Positions 26,308 to 35,643 are shown, numbered from the stretch's first letter. The stretch: 44,217 bases of DNA from CAYPHA01 sp964410215 (GCA_964410215.1 CAYPHA010000037.1:1-44217); one strand, 5' to 3'. Numbers and translations: made by a program. The notes: generated by a model from the letters alone, not told the origin.

Positions 26308-27063
26308 ATGTTAGAGTATTTTTATCAATACCTGGATACGCCTCTGAATGTGTCATTATTCATTGCATGCGGAATACTGATCGGGATGGCCAAGACCGGT
26401 ATCTCCGGGGCGGGATTCATCATTGTTCCCGTTATGGCCGGTATTTTTGGTGGAAAGCTCTCGGTCGGACTGGTGTTACCCATGCTGATTTTTGCTGATA
26501 TGTTTGCCGTGACCTATTACCATCGCTATGCGAACTGGCGTTATCTTTTTCTGGCATTGCCCTGGGCCCTTGCCGGGGTGTTGATTGCCACGCTGGTTGG
26601 TCACCTCATCGATGACGAAACGTTTAAAGCCATCCTGGCGATTGTGGTTTTAACCGGTGTCGCCATGATGATTATCCAGGAAAAGGTAGCCAATTTTAAG
26701 GAGGTACCGGATAACTGGTGGTTCGGGGGCATTCTCGGTTTGGCCGGCGGATTTACAACGATGATCGGCAATGCGGCAGGGCCGGTCATGTCACTCTATC
26801 TTCTCGCGATGCATTTACCAAAAAATGCGTTTATCGGCACGGCAGCCTGGTTTTTTTTCATTATGAATGTCAGTAAAGTACCTTTCCATGTTTTCATCTG
26901 GCATACGATTAATCTGCAGACGCTTATGGTTAATCTTGCAGGCATACCTGCTTTGCTGCTGGGCATTGTTCTGGGGATCAAAACCGTTAAATTGTTCCCG
27001 GAAAAATTCTATCGATCATTTATCATTTTAAGCACTATAATAGCAGCATTGCTGTTGATATAG
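26308..27063 (+). CDS. TSUP (TauE/SafE) family membrane permease
   Basis: The 251-residue protein has about eight hydrophobic helices and the two internally related halves of the sulfite/sulfonate exporter-like family: the first has MAKTGISGAGFIIVPV, the second GILGLAGGFTTMIGNAAGP. These glycine-rich segments are typical. It moves a small anion or sulfur compound across the inner membrane; the substrate is unknown. AGGA lies just before the ATG. Confidence 0.9.
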   Translation: MLEYFYQYLDTPLNVSLFIACGILIGMAKTGISGAGFIIVPVMAGIFGGKLSVGLVLPMLIFADMFAVTYYHRYANWRYLFLALPWALAGVLIATLVGHLIDDETFKAILAIVVLTGVAMMIIQEKVANFKEVPDNWWFGGILGLAGGFTTMIGNAAGPVMSLYLLAMHLPKNAFIGTAAWFFFIMNVSKVPFHVFIWHTINLQTLMVNLAGIPALLLGIVLGIKTVKLFPEKFYRSFIILSTIIAALLLI

Positions 27064-27195
27064 CCTGTAAATCAATTAAAATTATATCCACTCACACGCT
27101 TATGGGATCTCTCACTTATTCATTGAAATATTGTGTACAGCTCTGAAGTTAACCTTTCTTGCAAGATCTGTTATAAACATATACTGGAGAGAGAT

Positions 27196-27849
27196 ATGAA
27201 AACCATATTGTCAACGGGTATGTTCCTTTTCTTATTTGTTTCCATGCTTTTTGCTCAAACACCTGTGGATTCTTCACTGGTTCTATATTACCGGTTCGAT
27301 GGAAATGCTTTGGATTCCGGTATCTATGAAAATGACGGAACAACCGTGGATGCCCTTAAAACCAGGGATCGATTCGGTACTGACAGCGCGGCGTATGATT
27401 TTAACGGCAGTTCAGCCTATATCCAGATTCCCAATTCCGAGTCCCTTTCTTCTCCTGATTCCCAGATCACCCAGATGGCCTGGATTTATATGAACGGGTG
27501 GAGCAAAAGCGGTGATGATTTCAATCCCATACTCATGAAATCCAGCAGTGGGAGCAATGACTTCCATTACCGTATGTTTATAAGTCCCTCGGGTCTGGGT
27601 GTAAATTTCAATAGCTGGTTTACCGGCCATACGGCTTCCTATGATTTTCACTTTTACCGCTGGTACATGGTGGCCGTAACCTATGCAGCGGATACACTGC
27701 ATTATCTCGAACGTCATCGGATTTCGACTGGGGCGATTTCGATCTGGATGGCTACCTTGATATTTTTGTGGCCAACCGTGATCAATCCAATGAACTGTAT
27801 CATAATAATGGTGATGGTACGTTCACCCGTATCGATACCGGTCGGATAG
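27196..27849 (+). pseudogene. LamG-domain N-terminal part of a disrupted secreted protein
   Basis: From the ATG at 27196 (GGAG-type site upstream; an earlier in-frame start at 27133 would spoil the signal peptide) the frame gives a signal peptide (LFLFVSMLFAQTP) and a concanavalin A-like LamG domain: VLYYRFDGNALDSG, NDGTTVDAL, AAYDFNGSSAYIQIPN, TQMAWIYMNGW and WYMVAVTYAAD. The LamG domain is cut short near 27700, after which this frame becomes unlike protein while the next frame carries FG-GAP repeats. So this and the next entry are probably one gene broken by a frameshift, with some sequence missing at the join. Confidence 0.7.
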
Positions 27850-29060
27850 CCACGGATGACCGGAGTTCCATTTCCTGTCGATGGATCGATTTTGATGACG
27901 ATGGGGATCCGGATATGTATGTCACAAATACCTACAATCAAAATAATTTTCTGTATCGAAACGATGGCGGGGGGCTGTTTTCAAGAATCGATACCCTCAG
28001 TATCAGCACGGACGGGCAACACGGTGCCAGCAACAGCTGGGCTGATTTCGACAATGACGGTGACATGGATCTGTTTATCTCACACGCCAATTACGGTGAT
28101 AATAATTATATCTATCAGAATCTGGGAAACGGTCAGTTTGAATTGATGCAGAATGTGCCCATGCGCCAGGATGGCCGTATATCCTCTGCCGCAGCCTGGG
28201 GGGATATGGATAATGACGGCTATCTGGACCTCGCTGTCGGGAATGGCGGATGGTATACGGATCAGAAGAATCTTTTGTACCATAACAGGGGTAACGGGGA
28301 TTTTGAAGTGGTTATCGAAGAAACATTCGTAAATGAATCGGCGCAGAGTGAAGCGGTTACCATGGTCGACTGGGATAATGACGGTCAGCTGGAACTGGCG
28401 GTTGCCAATCGTGATCAGCGCAATTTCTTTTACGATAATGCATCAGAGCCGTCCAATAACTGGATCGCTATCCGGTTTGAAGGCACCGTTTCGAATCGCT
28501 CGGCCATTGGTACTAAAGCGCGTTTAAAATCTATGACTGATGGCAGGTTTCAATGGCAGTTGCGCGATGTCAGCGGACATAACGGCCGACGTGCCAATAG
28601 CGGATTACAGGTACATTTTGGGCTTGGTGATGCGACGCATATCGATTCGATACTGGTGAAATGGCCCTCTGGTATCGAAGAAATCTATACGGATATTGGT
28701 CTGACCAATCAGCGCATTGCCATTACGGAAAATCAGGGCATTACCGGTCTGCAAGCTGATAAACCCAATGAAACGCTTCTTCGTGATTTTGAACTTGCCC
28801 AAAATTTCCCGAATCCGTTCAATCCGGTGACGACAATTCGGTATAAAGTTGGGGCGTATGGCAATACGCCCCAACAAGTGGATTTGAGCATATACAACGT
28901 GCTGGGACAGTGGGTAGCTACCCTGATTTCTGAAAAACAGACAACGGGATCTTATTCCGTACAATGGGATGCTTCCGGTTTTGCGAGTGGCGTTTATTTT
29001 TATAAACTGACAACTGAGCAAGGATTCCTGAAAACCCGGAAACTTGTTCTGCTCAGATAA
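27720..29060 (+). pseudogene. FG-GAP/ASPIC-UnbV protein with T9SS domain, downstream part of the disrupted gene
   Basis: This frame is open from 27645 to the stop at 29060 and is clearly coding from about 27720 (SSDFDWGDFDLDGYLDIFVAN). It has no signal peptide or ribosome site of its own. Repeated FG-GAP/VCBS units follow (DDDGDPDMYV, DNDGDMDLFISH, DNDGYLDLAVG, DNDGQLELAVAN), then an ASPIC/UnbV domain (NRSAIGTKARLKS, GRRANSGLQVHFGLG, VKWPSGIEE) and a T9SS sorting domain ending KLVLLR. This is the CRTAC1-like architecture. The sorting domain contains a palindromic insert (28848-28875). Sequencing error, real decay or a fusion after deletion can each explain the shift. Confidence 0.75.
28848..28875. 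repeat. Perfect 28-nt palindrome inserted in frame in a T9SS sorting domain (element B)
   Basis: GTTGGGGCGTAT (28848-28859), loop GGCA, ATACGCCCCAAC (28864-28875): a perfect 12-bp stem. It encodes VGAYGNTPQQ between TTIRYK and VDLSIYNVLGQ. I recall similar GGGGCGTAT...ATACGCCCC palindromes dispersed in other genomes (memory, not tested). Confidence 0.75.
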
Positions 29061-29065
29061 ATAAA

Positions 29066-29092
29066 ACGCCGTCCCGAATGACAGGACGGCGT
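29066..29092. terminator. Bidirectional hairpin terminator between convergent genes
   Basis: ACGCCGTCC (29066-29074) pairs perfectly with GGACGGCGT (29084-29092). On the minus strand it is followed by TTTTATTT, on the plus strand by a weaker T-rich stretch. Confidence 0.85.
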
Positions 29093-29138
29093 GTATATTT
29101 ATCAACTTGTATAGAAATAAACGTTATACCATTCAGAA

Positions 29139-31370
29139 TTAACGCAACAGGACCATCCGACGAATCTGCTGGAAATCTCCGGCTGTTAACCTGTAAAAGT
29201 AGATTCCGGATGAAAGATCACCGGCGTGTATGGTAAAACGGTGAACACCGGCCTTTCTGAATGCGTCTAAATAAACACCTACGCGTTTTCCCATAAGGTC
29301 ATACATTTCAATCCTGACATGTGTTGCCCGGGGCAGAGCAAAACCTATCGTCGTTTCCGGATTGAACGGATTCGGGAAATTCTGATCCAGCGCGAATTCC
29401 TTTGGTAAGGTGTGTTCTTCAAATTCCAATCCGGTTGCCTGCGGTGTTACCTGTATTTCGTTGGAAAAAGCGCTTTCATTTTGGGACCAGTCAACAGCCG
29501 TCAACCGGATATAATAGGTTGTATCGTTTGTCAATCCGTTTAAAATTATAGTAGTGTCGTTAATACTACTTGTGGAATCGACTAATACAGCAGGTTCCGG
29601 AGTAGTGGCCATATAGATGCGGTAATAAACCGAATCCGGATCTTCATTAGCGCGCCAGCTGAGCTGGATCGTGCTGTCTCCGGGTGTAGCTGTCAGCTGC
29701 TCCGGAGCAGACGGCGCCGTCGTATCGATTACCGATAAGGTCAGCGGATAGCTGAACAGGGTCAAATTTTCAACGATGGAATTATTTACACTGCAGTAAT
29801 ATTCTCCTGCATCATGAATCTGCACATTTTCGATTAGCAGGAAGGTATCCGGAGTAACGTGAATTTCAACACTGTCCCTGAACCAGTGATAGGTGCTTTC
29901 CGTGCCACCGGCATTGACTGAAAAAAGCAGCGAATCCCCGGCATATAGAATTTTGTTTTGTGTCTCTCCGATAAATCCCTGTGGCGCGTACTCAAAATCG
30001 TCCCAAACGCCGACATTAGGCTCTAGATCATCAAAGTCCAGCAGGTTGTCCTGGATTTTGAAGTCATCAAGCGAGCGGTTTAAATTATCTTCGGACATAT
30101 CAGGCATATGACTCAGCCTGTTGGCATTCAGAAAGAGCTGCGTGATACGGTTGTGATTGATAAATTCCAGGGGGATTTCGCCTTCAAGCTGATTGTGTTC
30201 CAAATGCAGCTCCCTGATCTGCAGGGCATTTCCGAACTCAGAAGGGATTGTCCCGTGAAAGTAATTATGATCGAGATACAATTCAGTCAGGCCACTCATC
30301 TCTGTCCATTCTACCGCAAGGGTATCAAAAAGCTGATTATTGCTGAGGTGGACATAACCTAAACTGGGTGCGTTGTATAAATTCGCCGGGATCGTACCCT
30401 CCAGCTGATTATTATTCAAAAATAATCCCCATAAAATGTCGATGTCTCCCAATTCAGGTGGAATGGGGCCGCTCAGTTGATTGTGACTGAGGTCTAATGT
30501 TTGAATGATAACGTTCCCCAGTACACCCGGAATGCCACCGTTCAATTGATTATGAGATAAACTCAGTTCAACAACATTATGCATATTGCCTAAGGTTTCC
30601 GGTATAAAACCATCGATTTGATTATAAGATAGGTTTAGGGTCGTAATGCTGGACAGATTGGCCAGTGAATCGGGCAGGGGGCCTGTCAGCTGATTGTTGC
30701 TCAGATCCAGTATATCCAGACTGGTTAAGCGACCGAGTTCAGGGGGAATGGTACCGGATAACTGATTTCTATCCAGGCGTAACCAGTATATAGCGGGAAG
30801 ATTACCCAGGTTTGGGGGAATGGATCCTTCAAACTGATTTTCACCCAGATCGAGATACTGTAATGACGGAAGGTTGCCCAATTGCCCCGGAATCGTATCA
30901 CTGAAAGCATTCCCTTCGGCATAAAACTTAATCAGGTTGCTCAGATTACCTAGTGTGGAAGGCAGTTTACCTGTAAAATTATTATCCCTTAAACTTAAAC
31001 TCGAAAGACTGGACATATTGCCTAATTGCGAGGGCAACGTGTCACCGACGCCATTCACGCTAATATAGAAAACGCCGCATTCAGTCAGGTCGCCGATGGT
31101 AGCAGGCAATTTCCCTGTGAGGTTGTTACCAGTCAGGATGATCTGTGTTACCCTGTTTTCACTGACCGTAATACCATGCCAGCCGGAGACAGGTCCGTTT
31201 TTCCAGCCGCTGTTGTTATTCCAGTTGTCACCATTGGTACTGTCATACAACGCGACCAGCGCCAGTGAATCCTGCGTTAATACCTGAGCAGGGAGCGTTG
31301 ATGATAAACTGAGCATTGTGCACAATATACCAATCCGGCAAAATAGACTCTTTCTACTCCATTTTCTCAT
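29139..31370 (-). CDS. Secreted plant-type leucine-rich repeat protein with Ig/FnIII and T9SS domains
   Basis: The product is about 743 residues from the ATG at 31370, which has AAGGAT upstream and gives a normal signal peptide (MRKWSRKSLFCRIGIL...); the frame is open further to 31448. About fourteen 24-residue LRRs follow the plant-type consensus 'GxIPxxLGNLxxLxxLxLxxNxL' (for example SGTIPPELGRLTSLDIL), preceded by an N-terminal cap WNNNSGWKNG. Next come an Ig-like domain (SLLFSVNAGG...AGEYYCSV), a FnIII domain (APEQLTATPGDSTIQLSW) and an uninterrupted T9SS sorting domain. It is a cell-surface or released binding protein; the ligand is unknown. Confidence 0.88.
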   Translation of the reverse strand: MRKWSRKSLFCRIGILCTMLSLSSTLPAQVLTQDSLALVALYDSTNGDNWNNNSGWKNGPVSGWHGITVSENRVTQIILTGNNLTGKLPATIGDLTECGVFYISVNGVGDTLPSQLGNMSSLSSLSLRDNNFTGKLPSTLGNLSNLIKFYAEGNAFSDTIPGQLGNLPSLQYLDLGENQFEGSIPPNLGNLPAIYWLRLDRNQLSGTIPPELGRLTSLDILDLSNNQLTGPLPDSLANLSSITTLNLSYNQIDGFIPETLGNMHNVVELSLSHNQLNGGIPGVLGNVIIQTLDLSHNQLSGPIPPELGDIDILWGLFLNNNQLEGTIPANLYNAPSLGYVHLSNNQLFDTLAVEWTEMSGLTELYLDHNYFHGTIPSEFGNALQIRELHLEHNQLEGEIPLEFINHNRITQLFLNANRLSHMPDMSEDNLNRSLDDFKIQDNLLDFDDLEPNVGVWDDFEYAPQGFIGETQNKILYAGDSLLFSVNAGGTESTYHWFRDSVEIHVTPDTFLLIENVQIHDAGEYYCSVNNSIVENLTLFSYPLTLSVIDTTAPSAPEQLTATPGDSTIQLSWRANEDPDSVYYRIYMATTPEPAVLVDSTSSINDTTIILNGLTNDTTYYIRLTAVDWSQNESAFSNEIQVTPQATGLEFEEHTLPKEFALDQNFPNPFNPETTIGFALPRATHVRIEMYDLMGKRVGVYLDAFRKAGVHRFTIHAGDLSSGIYFYRLTAGDFQQIRRMVLLR

Positions 31371-31647
31371 TATACGATCCTTATCGATTTGTAGTGAAAT
31401 GTTTATTCTAAAAATGCAATATAAAATGAATTGTGAAAATAAGCTCATATTGTAACTCTCGACGACTGCGCCGGAAATTTTAGCAGATCCTGAAAAATTG
31501 TTAGCTTTTGAACGCTTTTTTTTAGCGGAGTGAAAATATTGTTTGTGTATTTTTTCTAAAAAAATGGTCGACGCCGGAATAAATGAGCGATATGGGCGTT
31601 ATAAGGTCCAAGTGAACAAAATTATTATTTAACAAGGAGGGAATTCA

Positions 31648-32733
31648 ATGCGATCCACTATTCTTTTTTCAGTACTCGTTATGGGGTTAATGCTTTTCAG
31701 TTGTTCCGACAACAACATGCTCACGGATCCGGGTTCATCAGCGGTTAATGATGAGAGTCAACAGCTTGATACAAATCCCGCAAACACCAGTGAAACCATT
31801 GTTGACATCGCGATGGGTAATGAAGACTTTTCTATTCTCGTCGAAGCTGTTGTTTTTGCAGGACTCACCGAGGCACTGAGCGGCAAGCGTCAGATGACGG
31901 TTTTTGCACCCACAAATGAAGCCTTTGTCAACGCATTAGATTATCTTGGATTAGAGGCGGATGAGTTGTTCATGGATGGTAATCAGGATCTGGTTCGTGA
32001 AATTCTTTTATACCATGTAGCACCCGGTCGTCGCTACGCTGAAGATGTTGTTAGCAGCGAGCGCATTCGCACCGTATCGAAAGGTTTTGCCGTGGTCAAA
32101 ATTGATGATGGCAAAGCAATGATTGGTAACGATATTTATGGATTTGCGGAAATTGTTGACACGGACATCGAGGCCAGCAATGGTGTGATTCATGTTCTGA
32201 ATGCCGTCATGTTGCCGCCGGGCCTCAAATCGACGGACGAAGGTTATGTGATAGAAAAGGATCCGAGGGGACGTAATAATCCCACCGGCGACTCGATCGT
32301 CGACCTCGCCCTTAGTAAATCGAATTTCTCTATTCTGGTCGAGGCAATTCTTTTTGCTGACCTGACAGAGACACTCAAAGGCAACCGTCAGTTTACCGTA
32401 TTTGCACCGACCAACCAGGCATTCGTAGATCTGTTAAAGAAGCTGGACATTACGAAAGAACAACTGTTTGCAGAAGGCAATGAGGACCTGGTCGAGAAAA
32501 TACTACTCTACCATGTTGCCCCCGGTGAACGCTTTGCCGAAGATGTCGTCTCAAGTGACCAGATACGCACGATGGCCGAAGAATTTGCCATGATCAAACT
32601 GGAAGACGGTATGGCTTTAATCGGAAATGATAAGTATGGTTATGCACAGATTACGGACACCGATCTTGATGTTCGTAATGGAGTCGTTCATGTTATTAAT
32701 GCGGTTATTGTGCCGCCCAGTTTAGAACTGTAG
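31648..32733 (+). CDS. Lipoprotein with two fasciclin (FAS1) domains
   Basis: The 361-residue product has a lipobox (LMLFSCSD, Cys at about residue 19), a Ser/Asn linker, then two FAS1 domains (about 48-190 and 210-358). Each shows the family boxes: TVFAPTNEAF / TVFAPTNQAF and YHVAPGRRYAEDVV / YHVAPGERFAEDVV, ending with NGVIHVLNAVMLPP / NGVVHVINAVIVPP. FAS1 domains mediate adhesion to proteins or polysaccharide. The two copies are diverged at DNA level, so the duplication is old. AGGAGG precedes the ATG and a strong terminator follows. Confidence 0.93.
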   Translation: MRSTILFSVLVMGLMLFSCSDNNMLTDPGSSAVNDESQQLDTNPANTSETIVDIAMGNEDFSILVEAVVFAGLTEALSGKRQMTVFAPTNEAFVNALDYLGLEADELFMDGNQDLVREILLYHVAPGRRYAEDVVSSERIRTVSKGFAVVKIDDGKAMIGNDIYGFAEIVDTDIEASNGVIHVLNAVMLPPGLKSTDEGYVIEKDPRGRNNPTGDSIVDLALSKSNFSILVEAILFADLTETLKGNRQFTVFAPTNQAFVDLLKKLDITKEQLFAEGNEDLVEKILLYHVAPGERFAEDVVSSDQIRTMAEEFAMIKLEDGMALIGNDKYGYAQITDTDLDVRNGVVHVINAVIVPPSLEL

Positions 32734-32753
32734 ATTCAATACTACTTTACTTT

Positions 32754-32784
32754 AGGGAATTGCTCAAAAAGCAATTCCCTTTTT
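32754..32784 (+). terminator. Rho-independent terminator of the fasciclin gene
   Basis: AGGGAATTGCT and AGCAATTCCCT form a perfect 11-bp stem with loop CAAAA and a following T-run. Confidence 0.92.
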
Positions 32785-32960
32785 GTGTTTGTAAGGGATC
32801 TGTTCTCTCGTCTGTTAACCGGTTTCTGCAGTGTAGATAGATGTCGCTTAAACTTGCATTCAACCTTCGTAATAGTAAATTTAACAGGTCAAACAAACAC
32901 CCACAGTGAATTTATAAATTATATGGAGTCAAAATTTATGGCAGGTTGTTATAAATCGAA

Positions 32961-33554
32961 ATGAAACATTTTTTCAGCCATCTCAAAAAATATATGTTCC
33001 GGGGTCTGCTGGCGATCATTCCACTTGTTCTGACGGTTCTGGTGCTTCAGCTTCTGTACGTGGGGATCGACAGGCGTTTTGCTGTCCTCATCGATGAATT
33101 TTTCGGATACAGTATTCCGGGGCTGGGTATTCTGCTTGTTATCATCACGCTCTATGTCCTTGGCCTCATTGCCAGTAATGTGGTCGGCAGGCGGTTCCTG
33201 CATCTTATCGAACGGATAACCCAGCGTATTCCGATTGTCGGTACGACCTACCAGGTCGGAAGCCAGCTTTCCAAAATGATTTCACTTCCGGAGCGGGAAG
33301 TATTTAAAGAAGTCGTTCTGGTCGATTTCCTGAAGCCGGGCATGTGGACGGTCGGTTTTGTGACCGGATCTGTAATGGATAAAAAGAACAATGAAAAGCT
33401 GCTTAAAGTGTATGTACCCACCCCGCCCAACCCAACTTCCGGCACCTTGCTCCTGGTGAGGGAAGCGCAAACCCGCAATCCGGGATGGACGATCGATGAA
33501 GGCGTGAAAGCCGTGATTTCCGGTGGTATCATCGGGCCGGCCGAAATTAACTAA
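32961..33554 (+). CDS. DUF502 family membrane protein
   Basis: The 197-residue protein has two N-terminal hydrophobic helices (GLLAIIPLVLTVLVLQLLYV and GLGILLVIITLYVLGLIASN) and the family's conserved soluble part: IPIVGTTYQVGSQLSKMI, FKEVVLVDFLKPGMWTVGFV, and VYVPTPPNPTSGTLLLV. The role of DUF502 is not known; it is widespread and probably anchored in the inner membrane. Its stop overlaps by 4 bases the stop of the convergent amidohydrolase gene. Confidence 0.92.
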   Translation: MKHFFSHLKKYMFRGLLAIIPLVLTVLVLQLLYVGIDRRFAVLIDEFFGYSIPGLGILLVIITLYVLGLIASNVVGRRFLHLIERITQRIPIVGTTYQVGSQLSKMISLPEREVFKEVVLVDFLKPGMWTVGFVTGSVMDKKNNEKLLKVYVPTPPNPTSGTLLLVREAQTRNPGWTIDEGVKAVISGGIIGPAEIN

Positions 33555-34663
33555 TGCATTTCTTCCCCGGGCGTATAATTTGGCAGATCCGACAGATACC
33601 GGCCGATATCGGTTATAATCTTTCTGGCGAAGGATACCTCCACTTCCGAAAGGTCACATAATTGCTGCAATACAGCAGCCAACAGCCTGTTATTGTCAGC
33701 CTGAGCATAGGGACCGAAGGTAATTTCTTCCGCATACGACCGGCAATCTGATTTCATGATAAACATACGCGGGGCTGAAAAATCAAGATCTGAAAAGCGT
33801 ATCGATGGTGTACCGGCACAATCCCTTATCTTAAAACGGATGACCCTATCGGCGGGATCGTAGACGATGCGCCATTGGGTGTCCTCCTGGCTGACTTCGG
33901 ACAATATGTCGAATGCATAGCTTTCCATCGATGTGGGGGACGTTGTGTCCGGGTAAGTGATCATATCGGCTGCCCGCAGAAAGCGTTCCTGCGAGGCGTC
34001 TCTGCCTCTGACAATGTCACGGTCACCACCAAATCCCTTATGTACCTTCAGGTATTTAAGGGCGTTTTCATAGGAATTATTACTCAGTACAGAAAAAGGA
34101 AGCTGATCCTTCGTGTAAACGGCGGTATTACCATCAAGAAATTCGATTGCAGCAGAGTGACCGGACCGGTCACAAATGAAATAATGCAATCCAAATAATA
34201 ATTTTTCAATCTGTATCCCGGAAAGATTGTCAAGAACCTCATTCACCGACGCATAATTATCGAGTTGATATTGCACCCACTGGAATTCATTGACCGTTGG
34301 AAGACTATCGCTACGGCCATACCGGGAAGGGCTGTAAGACAATTCCTCTACAACCAGTCCTGCTTCGTTCATACCGCCCAATGGAAACTCTTTCCCGAAT
34401 TGATTGAAGGTTATACTTCCGTACCGGGATCGCCAGGTTGCCGGTTTCCCGTTATAAACCAGGGCGTATTTATCGACATGACTTTGATTTATGAATAGAA
34501 TGCCATCGCCTATCGGCCAGTCCAGGTTTTTTCCGACGACAATGGAATCCTGACGGACCATTGAAAAAGCGGTACAGGCAGAGTTTTGCGCCGGAAAGAA
34601 AAGGATCCATGCAAGCCAGAAGCTGCTAAAAAATAGTCCCGATAATTGAATTAAAATACGCAT
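33551..34663 (-). CDS. Exported Ntn-type linear amide C-N hydrolase (choloylglycine hydrolase-like)
   Basis: The 370-residue product begins with a hydrophobic signal that ends directly before Cys in AQNSACTAFSM. In this family (penicillin V acylase, bile salt hydrolase) the N-terminal Cys exposed by processing is the nucleophile, so signal cleavage may itself create the active site. Other family features are VGKNLDWP, the GGMNEAGL segment and LSNNSYENAL (Asn). It probably cleaves an N-acyl bond outside the cytoplasm, perhaps an acyl-homoserine lactone, penicillin or peptide; bile salts are not implied. Confidence 0.85.
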   Translation of the reverse strand: MRILIQLSGLFFSSFWLAWILFFPAQNSACTAFSMVRQDSIVVGKNLDWPIGDGILFINQSHVDKYALVYNGKPATWRSRYGSITFNQFGKEFPLGGMNEAGLVVEELSYSPSRYGRSDSLPTVNEFQWVQYQLDNYASVNEVLDNLSGIQIEKLLFGLHYFICDRSGHSAAIEFLDGNTAVYTKDQLPFSVLSNNSYENALKYLKVHKGFGGDRDIVRGRDASQERFLRAADMITYPDTTSPTSMESYAFDILSEVSQEDTQWRIVYDPADRVIRFKIRDCAGTPSIRFSDLDFSAPRMFIMKSDCRSYAEEITFGPYAQADNNRLLAAVLQQLCDLSEVEVSFARKIITDIGRYLSDLPNYTPGEEMH

Positions 34664-34676
34664 AGCTGAGAACCGA

Positions 34677-34862
34677 TTATTTCGTTACAATATTTTTTTC
34701 CACACCTGCTTCTGCTTCTATCATTGCTTTCCATGTATGGGTGATATCCGTGATCAGCGGATCCATAAGAAATGCCAGAAAAAGGGCACTGCTGCGCTTC
34801 GGATAAACCGGGTGGTTGTTGTGTAGAACCGCCAATCTGACAGTACGGGCCCGTATATCTCT
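34677..34862 (-). pseudogene. C-terminal relic of an unidentified gene
   Basis: A minus-strand frame without a plausible start reads RDIRARTVRLAVLHNNHP, then PVYPKRSSALFLAFLMDPL and ends EAGVEKNIVTK before a TAA at 34677-34679. The amino-acid pattern looks natural. A second frame just upstream (YHPDKHYYIDLKRYTGPY) could be its earlier part after a frameshift. I do not recognise the family. The rest of the 34664-35072 gap holds only a terminator. Confidence 0.4.
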
Positions 34863-34997
34863 TTAAATCGATATAATAATGTTTATCCGGATGATATGTT
34901 CATTTAATACGTAACCGATCCGGAAATAGTTTTATGAACAGAAAAATATTCTGGGGCTTTCAGGTTTCTTATCGGACGGTATTTTGCAATCATCAAA

Positions 34998-35019
34998 GAA
35001 AAAATGGCCTGAGGCCATT
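34998..35019 (-). terminator. Rho-independent terminator of the FMN-binding gene
   Basis: On the minus strand AATGGCC, loop TCA, GGCCATT, followed by TTTTCTTT. It lies 54 bases after the stop at 35073. Confidence 0.8.
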
Positions 35020-35072
35020 GATGGGCAGGAGAGGACCTGCATATTTGTCGAATAGTAGTGTCTTTCCCGAAT

Positions 35073-35594
35073 TTACTTCAACAGGAAAGACGCCAGCAGG
35101 ATCCACCGCTTTGCACCCCTGGAGAGGGCGCGGCTTGAATAGGTAGCCCCTGTAGCTGCATCGATATCCATTCCCAATGTAAAATAGGATAGGTCTGATT
35201 TACCTTTGAACTGAGCAAGCCATGCTTCATTGTTTACCGCATGTCCGTGGGCACCCTTGTAGTCTAAAATTTCCAGCCGCTCAATTTTTCCTTCGGTATT
35301 AATCAGAATCATCGTCGTTATGAAAGCCGATTTTGCTTTTACCGCATCGACAATCGCATAACCGTATAGACTGTCCGCTGTATTAATAGTCCACAGATAG
35401 ACAAAATCTTTCAGAAATTTCTGGCCGGACATGTTTTCTACCTTGGCTTTTATATCTTTCGGAATAGTGTACTGCTCCATGCTCCAGGTAGCATTGTTTA
35501 CTTGCTCACTGAGTATGCTGTCAACCTGCTCCCTGAGGCCTGCGTCAAGTAACTGCGGCAGAGCCGTTATCGTTAAAAAAAGGATAAAGCGCAT
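35073..35594 (-). CDS. Exported FMN-binding domain protein
   Basis: The product is about 173 residues with a short signal peptide (MRFILFLTITALPQLLDAG). The FMN_bind domain is marked by GYAIVDAVKAKSAFITTMIL and by the flavinylation motif DAATGATYSSRAL, where the Thr is the expected site of covalent FMN attachment, as in NqrC and RnfG. It should carry electrons in the periplasm. The ATG at 35594 has GAGG 5 bases upstream; the frame is open to 35609. It follows the porin gene by about 50 bases on the same strand, so they form an operon. The ApbE flavin transferase it would need is not in the window. Confidence 0.85.
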   Translation of the reverse strand: MRFILFLTITALPQLLDAGLREQVDSILSEQVNNATWSMEQYTIPKDIKAKVENMSGQKFLKDFVYLWTINTADSLYGYAIVDAVKAKSAFITTMILINTEGKIERLEILDYKGAHGHAVNNEAWLAQFKGKSDLSYFTLGMDIDAATGATYSSRALSRGAKRWILLASFLLK

Positions 35595-35643
35595 CATTGC
35601 CTCATTCAAAAATGATCATTTCGGAATGACATCCGGCACATCC

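Noticed and set aside
27645..27849. Programmed ribosomal frameshift in the LamG/FG-GAP gene
   Set aside because: No slippery heptamer or downstream pseudoknot was seen, and part of the LamG domain seems to be missing.
34934..35146. 70-codon plus-strand frame
   Set aside because: Overlaps the FMN-binding gene and its terminator on the other strand; composition is not protein-like.
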